The notes beneath the pieces are model-generated. The model did not search any database, was not told the origin of the DNA, and saw only the letters and a list, made by a program, of their open reading frames with translations. From positions 1 through 64,000 of the forward strand of contig UQCQ01000010.1 of the NCBI GenBank assembly GCA_900539595.1: a stretch of DNA of 64,000 nucleotides. The letters are read 5' to 3'. Origin of the DNA: an uncultured Mollicutes bacterium. GTDB lineage: Bacteria > Bacillota_I > Bacilli_A > RFN20 > CAG-826. Position numbers and translations under genes: made by a program. Shown one piece after another: positions 57,505 through 64,000 of the stretch (positions are counted from its first letter, which is position 1; each line of letters opens with the position of its first letter).

Positions 57505-59295
57505 ATGTACTACTCTGCAGGAAATTACGAAGCCTTCGCGCACCCCAAGAAAGTGGAAGGAGCGGAGCACAAAAAAGCCTATATCGTTGGAAGTGGCTTG
57601 GCAGGACTCACCACGGCGTTCTATCTAGTTCGCGATGCGGGAGTTCCCGGAGAAAACGTCTTCATCTTTGACCGTGATCCCGTCAGCGGTGGCGCTTGCG
57701 ATGGCGCCCACGATCCTAAATATGGATATTACATGAGGGGTGGCCGCGAAATGGACAACCATTTCGAGGTCATGTGGGATGTCTATCGTGACGTTCCTTC
57801 TAAAGATAATCCCAACGTTTCGGTTCTTGACGAATATTATTGGCTCAACAAAGAAGACCCCAATTATTCGCTTTGTCGTGCGACCGATCAATGCGGTCAT
57901 AAGCTTCCTACGGGGCACGACTTCACCTTGGACAAAGAAGCGCAAACTCAATTGCTTAAGCTCTTCCTCACCCCGGAAAAAGAATTGGAATACAAGAAAA
58001 TTAGCGATTGCTTTGACGAACATTTCTGGCGTTCGAACTTCTGGCTCTATTGGCAGACGATGTTCGCCTTCCAAGAATGGAGCAGCGCGTTGGAGATGAA
58101 ACGCTATTTGCAACGTTACGTCCACCATATTGATGGTTTGCCCGATTTCACCGCCCTTCGTTTCACGCGGTACAACCAATACGAATCGATGATTCTCCCC
58201 TTGCTTCATTATTTAGAGAAGCGCGGCGTGAGCTTCATCCCCCATTCGGAAGTGACCAATGTCATCGTGAAAGAATGCCCGAACGGAAAGAAACGGGCCC
58301 AAAGCATTGAAGTCGTCATTTCGGGGGAGAAAAAGACAATTGATTTGGGCACGGATGATTACGTCTTCGTCACCAATGGCTCTTGCGTGGATAGTTCCTG
58401 CTACGGCTCGCAAAACAAGGCCCCGGATTTGAGCCTTCTCCAGTCGGGGAGAGGGGATTCCTTCGACCTTTGGAAAGCGATGGCAAGACAAGTCAAAGAT
58501 CATAGCTTTGGCCATCCGGAAGCCTTCTGCTCCAATATTGAGGAAACGAACTGGATGAGCGCCACCATCGACGTGGACGAAACCCTTATTCCTTACATCA
58601 CCAAAATCACGCAACGCGATCCGCGTACCGGTAAGGTTTGCACGGGCGGCATCGTGACCGTGAAGGATTCCTGGGATTATTGGAGATGCTCTTGGACGAT
58701 TAACCGCCAAGGACAATTCGAAGATCAACCCAAAGACCGCGTCCTTGTTTGGTTCTATTCCCTCTACACCAATCGCCCTGGCAATTACATCAAGAAGCCG
58801 ATGCGCGAATGCACGGGCATTGAAGTCGCGGAAGAATGGATGTACCACATTGGAGTCCCGACGGATAAAATCGAGGAATACGCGAAGAAACACGCGAATA
58901 CGACGACGGCCTTTATGCCTTATATCGACGCCTTCTTCCAACCGCGTTCTGGCACGGACCGTCCGTTAGTGGTTCCTAAGGGCAGCGAGAACATTGCTTT
59001 TATCGGCCAATTCGCCGAAATCCCCGCGGATACGATCTTCACCACGGAATATTCGATGCGCAGCGGCATGGAAGCCGTCTACACGCTTCTAAACGTCGAT
59101 CGTGGCGTCCCAGAGGTTTGGGGATCCCGATATGATGTTCGCGAATTGCTCCGCGCCACCTATTATTCGGTGGACCGCAAGCAACTAAAGGATATGCCCT
59201 TGTCCTGCATGGAACGCTTCTTGCTGAAAAAAGTTCTTAAAAAGGTAAGGGATACGGATATCGAGACGTTGCTCCGTGAATCCAAACTTCTCTAA
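57505..59295 (+). CDS. ohyA: Oleate hydratase (myosin-cross-reactive antigen family)
   Basis: 596 residues. FAD-dependent enzyme adding water to the cis-9 double bond of oleic or linoleic acid to give 10-hydroxy fatty acids, a detoxification step for unsaturated fatty acids in gut and skin Firmicutes. FAD-binding KKAYIVGSGLAGLTTAFYLV (G-x-G-x-x-G, residues 23-42), FIFDRDPVSGGACDG, and RGGREMDNHFEVMWDVY (catalytic Glu region) are family blocks, as are WMSATIDVDETLIPYI-type segments near residue 350 and FIGQFAEIPADTIFTTEYSM at about 493-512. Strong ribosome site GGAGGAAATTCG. A terminator follows; TetR gene upstream. Confidence 0.96.
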   Translation: MYYSAGNYEAFAHPKKVEGAEHKKAYIVGSGLAGLTTAFYLVRDAGVPGENVFIFDRDPVSGGACDGAHDPKYGYYMRGGREMDNHFEVMWDVYRDVPSKDNPNVSVLDEYYWLNKEDPNYSLCRATDQCGHKLPTGHDFTLDKEAQTQLLKLFLTPEKELEYKKISDCFDEHFWRSNFWLYWQTMFAFQEWSSALEMKRYLQRYVHHIDGLPDFTALRFTRYNQYESMILPLLHYLEKRGVSFIPHSEVTNVIVKECPNGKKRAQSIEVVISGEKKTIDLGTDDYVFVTNGSCVDSSCYGSQNKAPDLSLLQSGRGDSFDLWKAMARQVKDHSFGHPEAFCSNIEETNWMSATIDVDETLIPYITKITQRDPRTGKVCTGGIVTVKDSWDYWRCSWTINRQGQFEDQPKDRVLVWFYSLYTNRPGNYIKKPMRECTGIEVAEEWMYHIGVPTDKIEEYAKKHANTTTAFMPYIDAFFQPRSGTDRPLVVPKGSENIAFIGQFAEIPADTIFTTEYSMRSGMEAVYTLLNVDRGVPEVWGSRYDVRELLRATYYSVDRKQLKDMPLSCMERFLLKKVLKKVRDTDIETLLRESKLL

Positions 59296-59317
59296 TCCAA
59301 AGGAATTAGAAAAAATG

Positions 59318-59345
59318 CCGGTGGGTCATTCCCATCGGTTTTTTT
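59318..59345 (+). terminator. Terminator after oleate hydratase
   Basis: Stem CCGGTGGG / CCCATCGG (one G-T pair) with loop TCATT, then seven T. Confidence 0.88.
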
Positions 59346-59409
59346 ACGTTGTTTTCCTTGATTCTTCGGATTTTCGCCCTATGATTTAGGTAAGAAAAGT
59401 AGGAAAAGT

Positions 59410-59613
59410 ATGAAAATAAACGAGAAGACAAAATTGGTGGGAACGGCTACCCTTGGCAGCAAAGGACAAATCGTGATTCCCGCAAGCATCCGTCAGATGT
59501 TCGGCTTAGAAGAAGGGGATACCTTGCTTGTTTTAGCGGATAAGAAAAAAGGCATCGCCATTGTCAAAAGCGATTTCGTGACCAAGTGGATGGATCAAGA
59601 AGAAACAAAATGA
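59410..59613 (+). CDS. AbrB/SpoVT-type DNA-binding protein
   Basis: 67 residues, swapped-hairpin AbrB fold: ATLGSKGQIVIPASIRQMFG and LEEGDTLLVLADKKKGIAIV. Such proteins dimerise and bind DNA. Ribosome site AGGAAAAGT. The stop overlaps the ABC ATPase start (ATGA), so this is the autoregulator, by position, of the three-gene transporter operon that follows, an arrangement common in gut Firmicutes. Confidence 0.92.
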   Translation: MKINEKTKLVGTATLGSKGQIVIPASIRQMFGLEEGDTLLVLADKKKGIAIVKSDFVTKWMDQEETK

Positions 59614-60479
59614 ACCCCATTTTATCGCTGCAAAACGTTTCCAAGCATTATCCAAAATTTGACTTGGAGCACGTATCCTTTGACGTGCAACCCGATCACA
59701 TCATGGGCTATATCGGAAGAAATGGGGCAGGAAAAACGACGACCCTTAAAGCTATTTATGGTCTTATTGGAATCGATGAAGGCCAAATCCTTATTGATGG
59801 GGAACCGCTTCATCGAGACGAACGCCACATGAAAGACGATATCGGCATTCTTTTCGGCGGAGTCGACATGCACCCCAATTCTAAAGTGGCTGCCTTAACC
59901 AAAGTCACAAGTCGATTTTATTCCCATTGGAATCAAAAATTATATGAAGAATGGATTCGATATTTTGGAATCGATGAATCCAAGAAAATCAAAGAGTTGA
60001 GCAATGGAATGAAGGTCAAGTACCTGCTTGCTTTAGCGTTAAGCCACCAAGCCAAATTGCTTCTTTTGGATGAGCCGACTTCCGGGCTAGATCCAGTCAG
60101 CCGCGATGAATTGCTCGATAGCCTCCGCCGCATCGCTCAAAAGAAAGGAACATCCATTGTTTTCTCTACCCACGTGATTTCGGATTTAGAGAAAATCGCG
60201 GATGACGTGACGTATATTCGCGAAGGGAAAATCGTCGCTTCCTCCCCTATCGAAACGTTTAAAAAAGGATATTTACATGTTGAAGCGGAAGAAGCGTTAT
60301 TAACCCCAGAGCGGGAAAGCGTGCTTCTTCACCTCCGCAAACGTTTGGGGAAATTCGAAGGGACGATTCAAGCAAAAGACGCTTCCTTGTTTCCTCTAGA
60401 AGCCTTAAAAGAAGCGGGGCTAGAAGAAATCATGCTTGCCATAGAAAGGGGTCAAGAAGATGAAGAATCTCCTCTATAA
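59610..60479 (+). CDS. ABC transporter ATPase (ABC-2 type)
   Basis: 289 residues. Walker A YIGRNGAGKTTTLKAIY (about 36-52), Q-loop near DDIGILFGGVDMHPN (with Gly where Gln is usual), signature IKELSNGMKVKYLLALALS (LSNGM variant of LSGGQ), Walker B KLLLLDEPTSGLDPVSR and His in VFSTHVISDLEK. A C-terminal extension of about 70 residues (SPIETFKKGYLHVEAEEALL) is usual in this branch. The frame opens at 59586, but ATG 59610, overlapping the AbrB stop, is the start. Powers the membrane protein encoded next; substrate unknown. Confidence 0.92.
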   Translation: MNPILSLQNVSKHYPKFDLEHVSFDVQPDHIMGYIGRNGAGKTTTLKAIYGLIGIDEGQILIDGEPLHRDERHMKDDIGILFGGVDMHPNSKVAALTKVTSRFYSHWNQKLYEEWIRYFGIDESKKIKELSNGMKVKYLLALALSHQAKLLLLDEPTSGLDPVSRDELLDSLRRIAQKKGTSIVFSTHVISDLEKIADDVTYIREGKIVASSPIETFKKGYLHVEAEEALLTPERESVLLHLRKRLGKFEGTIQAKDASLFPLEALKEAGLEEIMLAIERGQEDEESPL

Positions 60480-61128
60480 AGAATTACGGCTTTGCGTCCC
60501 GGTTCAAACTTGGATTTTTGTGGCGCTTAATTGTCTCTGCATCATTCCTAATTACCCTGCGGTTGCCACGCTTTTATATCCCCTTTCGGGCTTTTCCGTT
60601 TTATTCTCGGTCGCTCAATCCGACCGTGATCCTCTTTATACTTCTCTTTTGCCCGTCCATAAAAAGGATGTTGTAAAAGCAAAAATGCTTCTCGTTTGTT
60701 TCTTACAGATAGTGAGTTTGCTGATTGCCATTCCCTTTGCGATGGTCAAACGTTTTGTTTTGTCCCCCATGATGCCGGAAGAAAGCCATTATGCGGACAT
60801 CGGATTCAATCTAACCTCCTTAGGAGCCGCCTTGCTTCTATATGGGTTTTATAATCTTTTGTTCTTTCCTTTGTATTATAAAAATCCGGAAAGCCGAAGA
60901 ATCGCCCCTTTCCTCATCCCACCTTTTGCTACAGCTTTATTGGGGCTAGTCATTTCCGCCCCGTTCATGGCTTATGAACCCGCGGCGGATTTCATCAACG
61001 ATTGGTCCTCTCCTTTGTCTTGGGGAATTCGAATTGCTTCCTTTATCGTAGGGCTTGCCGCCTTCTTCCTCCTGAGCTTATGGGCGGATAAAGCAGCAGA
61101 AAAGCGTTTCCAAAAAATCGATCTATAA
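60460..61128 (+). CDS. ABC-2 type permease (ABC2_membrane_5-like)
   Basis: 222 residues with six hydrophobic segments (about 13-30, 36-55, 78-98, 118-140, 153-175, 195-212). Begins MKNLLYKELRLCVPVQTWIF and has SVLFSVAQSDRDPLYTSLLP, a pattern of the small ABC2_membrane_5 permeases paired with AbrB-regulated ATPases. The 20-base overlap with the ATPase gene shows coupling; the ribosome site AAAGGGG is inside it. Ends 5 bases before the convergent MATE gene, with no separate terminator visible. Confidence 0.86.
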   Translation: MKNLLYKELRLCVPVQTWIFVALNCLCIIPNYPAVATLLYPLSGFSVLFSVAQSDRDPLYTSLLPVHKKDVVKAKMLLVCFLQIVSLLIAIPFAMVKRFVLSPMMPEESHYADIGFNLTSLGAALLLYGFYNLLFFPLYYKNPESRRIAPFLIPPFATALLGLVISAPFMAYEPAADFINDWSSPLSWGIRIASFIVGLAAFFLLSLWADKAAEKRFQKIDL

Positions 61129-61133
61129 AAGAA

Positions 61134-62576
61134 TTAGTTCGCGGAATTCTCCATCTCCATTTTCTTAGCTTCTTTTTTGAAAATGCACGGCAAGCAAACG
61201 GAGTCAGCGATAACGGCAAGAATCCAGGAGAAGGGGTAGACACTATAAAGCCACAACACCGTGCGCATTTCTTCAACGCGAAGAATAACGCCTTCAATCA
61301 TGAGGATGCGGAATACCGTACAGGTTAAAGCGGTGATGATAGCCGGGGCTAATGGGTGTCGCATGCCCTTCATGGAACCGCTTGTGACATCCATGATCCC
61401 ATCCAAAATATAAGTGAATCCAACAATCCATAGACGGTCTCTTCCCGCCATGATGGCCGCGGTGTTGTCGCCATCGACAAATAGCGAAAGAAGAGGCTGA
61501 TAAGCGAAGGCAATCAATAACGAATATAGTGCTTCCAAAATCGCCACCCAAATAAGGCCATAGGTAAGAACCTTGCGGATGTTCTCCTTTTTCTTGGCTC
61601 CGAAATTCTGAGCAGTGAAAGCCATGGTTGCCGAGGCAAAAGCCTCGATGAAAGCATAGTTGAAGTTATTGATGTTATTCGCGGCAATGGCTCCGTTTTG
61701 AAGGGGGACGTTGCCGGTTCCGATATCGTAAAGCGCGGCTTGGATAAACGTGTTGGGTAAAGCAAAGAAGAAGCCCTGAAGGCCAGCTGGCAACCCAAGC
61801 TTTACGATTTCTCCCAAAGAAGAAGGGTCGATTTTAAATTGTTTCCATTCCAAATGAACGAATGCTTTTTTGTGGAGGAACAAAGAGAGGATCAAAAGGA
61901 AAGCGCTAGTTGCTTCTGAGATGACGGTAGCCCAAGCAACTCCGGCGACGTTAAGCCTCCAAACGTATACGAACAAAAAGTCGAACAAGACGTTCAATAG
62001 TCCAGAAAGCAACAACGCGAAGAACGGAGTGGAACTATCCCCGATCGCACGGTGAACTTGCGCGGCATAGTTAAAAACCATCAAAACGGGCATGCCGACA
62101 AAGTAAATACGCATATACTGCGTCGCTTCTTCCAGGTAAGCGGGTTCGACGTCGATTAGTTTCAAGAAAAACGGCGTGCAGAAGAAGCCGAAAAGACCAA
62201 CAACAATTCCGGTGATTAAACCGAAAATCATGGAGGTGTGCAACACTTTTTGGGCGTGATCTCGACGTTTGGCCCCCACAGCGTTGCCGATGGCGACGTT
62301 AGCTCCGACGGAGATCCCGCTGAACATCACAACGATAAGATTGATGAGGGCGCCATTCCCGCTAATAGCAGAAGCGCTGTTTTCTCCTCCGCCCCAATAA
62401 TGGACGGACACCAAATCAACGGTGGTATAAAGCAGTTGCAAAATGGTCGTTAAGGCCATTGGCAAGGCGAATAAAACGAGTTTGAAAAAGAGGTTCCCCG
62501 TCGTTAAATCCATGCTTCGGATTTTTGAAAATATCCCTTGGCGTTTTGGGGCGGTATTAGAACTTGGTTGATTCAT
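61134..62576 (-). CDS. MATE-family efflux protein
   Basis: 480 residues, twelve hydrophobic segments in two six-helix halves. MATE patterns: LALPMALTTILQLLYTTVDL-like N terminus (FALPMALTTILQLLYTTVDL), GISVGANVAIGNAVGAKRRD in helix 2-loop, LPAGLQGFFFALPNTFIQAA starting the second half and ATMAFTAQNFGAKKKENIRK. Cation-coupled export of drugs or metabolites. The ATG at 62576 has no ribosome site, while its promoter -10 is 11 bases upstream, so the leader is only a few bases long. Convergent with the ABC operon. Confidence 0.93.
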   Translation of the reverse strand: MNQPSSNTAPKRQGIFSKIRSMDLTTGNLFFKLVLFALPMALTTILQLLYTTVDLVSVHYWGGGENSASAISGNGALINLIVVMFSGISVGANVAIGNAVGAKRRDHAQKVLHTSMIFGLITGIVVGLFGFFCTPFFLKLIDVEPAYLEEATQYMRIYFVGMPVLMVFNYAAQVHRAIGDSSTPFFALLLSGLLNVLFDFLFVYVWRLNVAGVAWATVISEATSAFLLILSLFLHKKAFVHLEWKQFKIDPSSLGEIVKLGLPAGLQGFFFALPNTFIQAALYDIGTGNVPLQNGAIAANNINNFNYAFIEAFASATMAFTAQNFGAKKKENIRKVLTYGLIWVAILEALYSLLIAFAYQPLLSLFVDGDNTAAIMAGRDRLWIVGFTYILDGIMDVTSGSMKGMRHPLAPAIITALTCTVFRILMIEGVILRVEEMRTVLWLYSVYPFSWILAVIADSVCLPCIFKKEAKKMEMENSAN

Positions 62577-62587
62577 AGCGTTTGACT

Positions 62588-62615
62588 ATTCTATCCATTC
62601 AAAAACGAAAGGCAA
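62588..62615 (-). promoter_or_regulatory. Promoter of the MATE gene
   Basis: On the minus strand TTGCCT and TAGAAT with a 16-base spacer; start codon 11 bases after the -10. Confidence 0.6.
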
Positions 62616-62649
62616 TCCCTAAGGGGATGAGCCTATCTTGAAAGCGCTT

Positions 62650-63360
62650 TTAACGGCAAGTGAATTGGTAGAGGGCGATCGCAACGGCGTTATCTAAATT
62701 GAGGCTATCTACATCTGGAGTCTGTGGGATTTTTAAGGGTTCGCCATAGGAGAGGAAACGAGGATCCAAACCAGTGGATTCATTCCCAAATATCAAAGAC
62801 CAGGGAGAGGTGATTTGGGCTTGGGGCAAAAAAGATTTTGCCTGCAGCATAAAGGGGTAAAAATGGTGGGTTCCCGCAATGGATTGATAGTCTTCAAAAG
62901 AAGAAAAGAGGCGGATGCGTAGGTGAAATAGAGCCCCCATCGACGCGCGGACAACTTTGGGATCAAAGGGGTCTGCGGAAGGGGTAATGATCGCCAAGTC
63001 GTGGATGCCAAAACCCACAAGGCAACGTTCAATCGTCCCTAAGTTTCCCATATTCATGGGGTTAACGAGAACGACGTGGTTACTGGATAGGTCTAAGTCA
63101 CTTTGGAACTTTTCAAATTCCCCGACGACCATGGTGTTATCCTTGCCGGAAAGTTCCTTGAAGATTTTCTGATTGTTCTCAATCACGGGGATTTTATATT
63201 GCTTGGCTAATTCGCGAAGCCGTTGATAGGTCTCATCTCGAGTTTGAAGGGGGGAAATATAAATGCGGCGAGCCTGCTTTGGCATCTTTTCTAAAAGATA
63301 AAACGTTGTTTGGGTGCCAAGGGCGAAGGACGAAGAGCCATTTTTTGAGTAGGGATTCAT
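62650..63360 (-). CDS. TrmH/SpoU-family RNA methyltransferase
   Basis: 236 residues. N-terminal substrate domain (about 1-85), then the trefoil-knot SpoU domain: VLVNPMNMGNLGTIERCLVG (motif 1), SLIFGNESTGLDPRFLSYG (motif 2) and DSLNLDNAVAIALYQF (motif 3). Uses SAM to make 2'-O-methyl ribose in rRNA or tRNA; the exact site cannot be told. In motif 1 the family Asn-Arg reads Met-Asn-Met-Gly-Asn and keeps the N-x-G-N core. The frame opens at 63438; ATG 63360 starts the usual MNPYSKNGS N terminus. No ribosome site; GATAAT lies 6 bases upstream. Confidence 0.9.
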   Translation of the reverse strand: MNPYSKNGSSSFALGTQTTFYLLEKMPKQARRIYISPLQTRDETYQRLRELAKQYKIPVIENNQKIFKELSGKDNTMVVGEFEKFQSDLDLSSNHVVLVNPMNMGNLGTIERCLVGFGIHDLAIITPSADPFDPKVVRASMGALFHLRIRLFSSFEDYQSIAGTHHFYPFMLQAKSFLPQAQITSPWSLIFGNESTGLDPRFLSYGEPLKIPQTPDVDSLNLDNAVAIALYQFTCR

Positions 63361-63483
63361 GGAATCATTATCGCTTTTTTTCGAGTGATTTCCACCATCC
63401 CGTGTGGACTTTTGATTTTTTGCGAAAATAATTATCAAAAATTTTTCGATTTTTTCGTTCTAAGTTCTATGGAGGAAAAGAAA

Positions 63484-63897
63484 ATGGAAATGAAAGAACC
63501 GCCATTAAAACTAGGACGAATTACGAGAAAAGTGGAGGAGGTGTTGGAACTTCGTTTAACTAGCGATGTATCCATTTACATGGATGCCTATGAGGTCAAT
63601 CGCTTGGCCACGCATCGCCCCCATGATTATTTGAAGGTATTGGAATCGGTAGGTCGTTTGCTTCGCCGTCCCGATTTTGTTCTTATCACCCCAGATCAGA
63701 AGAAGATTGTTTATGCAAGGGTCTACCGAAAAGAAGACACCTTCCGGACGGTATATTTAGGAGTCCAGTCTCGGGGGAAGCCGGAGAAGTGGATGTTAGA
63801 ATATGTGGAATTTGATGAACCAAAAAGGGCAAAAATCGACGGAGAAGGGATTTTGTTTCGTCGAGTCTTACGCGGGAAAAGAGGCAAAAAATCCTAA
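63484..63897 (+). CDS. Small protein of unknown function, resembling nuclease-like PBECR domains
   Basis: 137 residues. Central part VSIYMDAYEVNRLATHRPHD then YLKVLESVGRLLRRPDFVLI, followed by beta strands KIVYARVYRK, FRTVYLGVQS and WMLEYVEFDE; basic tail LRGKRGKKS. The order H-x(5)-Y-L ... P-D-x-x ... recalls barnase/EndoU/colicin-like (PBECR) domains, but I cannot see a firm catalytic set, so this is a tentative likeness. GGAGG at 63471-63475 is 8 bases before ATG 63484; an earlier ATG at 63469 overlaps that site. The stop overlaps the convergent partial gene by four bases. Confidence 0.7.
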   Translation: MEMKEPPLKLGRITRKVEEVLELRLTSDVSIYMDAYEVNRLATHRPHDYLKVLESVGRLLRRPDFVLITPDQKKIVYARVYRKEDTFRTVYLGVQSRGKPEKWMLEYVEFDEPKRAKIDGEGILFRRVLRGKRGKKS

Positions 63898-64000
63898 TCA
63901 AACAAGATGTTTTTCTTCTTTTTATATTTCCTTCCCAAACAATTGTTCAGGAACAAAAGGAAAACGAAGAATAAAAACATTCCAAGGAACGAGAGGAAAA
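63894..64000 (-). CDS. C-terminal end of a membrane protein (continues beyond window)
   Basis: Minus-strand frame open from base 64000, reading FLSFLGMFLFFVFLLFLNNC then LGRKYKKKKNILFD and TAG at 63894-63896. One hydrophobic helix followed by a basic tail, typical of the last helix of a membrane protein with a cytoplasmic end. Family not identifiable. Confidence 0.6.
   Translation of the reverse strand, partial: FLSFLGMFLFFVFLLFLNNCLGRKYKKKKNILFD

Overview
The window looks like chromosome from an uncultured, AT-leaning, monoderm Bacilli-type bacterium, probably a gut lineage near Erysipelotrichales or the RF39/Acholeplasma-like branches. This rests on the absence of secretins or Lol/LPS genes, strong GGAGG ribosome sites inside operons, CCA-encoded tRNAs, lipoproteins with LVSC/LASC/LVAC lipoboxes, a CdaA-type diadenylate cyclase, a YqeY protein and an oleate hydratase. 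TGA is used as a stop, so the code is standard table 11, not the Mollicutes code. The lineage is an inference.

Layout. 1-18.9 kb is mostly housekeeping: a clipped gene, tRNA-Gly, cdaA-deoD plus two membrane genes, adenosine deaminase, tRNA-Gly, a long GltX, a MacB/FtsX-type ABC exporter, tRNA-Glu, pyrG, LD-carboxypeptidase, cyclophilin, a repeat-bearing membrane protein, two CNNM/CBS proteins and a guanylate-kinase-like enzyme. 19.0-23.9 kb is a compact Tad/type-IV-pilus-like operon (ATPase, two platform proteins, pseudopilin-like proteins) ending in two tiny paralogous pilin candidates of 50 and 57 residues. 24-31.7 kb carries acyl carrier protein, tRNA-Asn, tRNA-Glu, an SGNH hydrolase, rmuC and three consecutive lipoproteins.

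31.7-33 kb is a scar: a DUF3800 gene sits between the last lipoprotein and a decayed copy of the same lipoprotein tail. 33-45.6 kb has a DUF1538 membrane protein with two P-II-like partners, an HD protein, a C69 dipeptidase, a lipid-kinase-like protein, a split 2-hydroxyacyl-CoA dehydratase activase system, a glycerophosphodiesterase and a GT2 enzyme. 45.7-51.4 kb has a 23-bp tandem repeat, a dead AAA_14 ATPase, a sirtuin, a DUF5662 protein, a TrkA-TrkA-TrkH potassium system, yqeY and tRNA-Trp.

51.5-56.7 kb is an accessory zone downstream of tRNA-Trp: RhuM, an XRE regulator, a broken DUF4417 gene, a chimeric gene that joins an unrelated head to the tail of a Fic protein at the GNGR motif, a beta-lactamase-fold hydrolase, and a heavily broken HTH-zinc-ribbon-membrane gene. 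56.8-64 kb has a TetR regulator with oleate hydratase, an AbrB-ABC transporter operon, a MATE exporter, a TrmH-type methyltransferase, an unassigned small protein and a clipped membrane gene.

One cross-cutting signal: many genes that begin a transcription unit have no Shine-Dalgarno sequence but a -10-like hexamer 6-11 bases before the start codon, which suggests frequent leaderless mRNAs. Genes inside operons have good ribosome sites.
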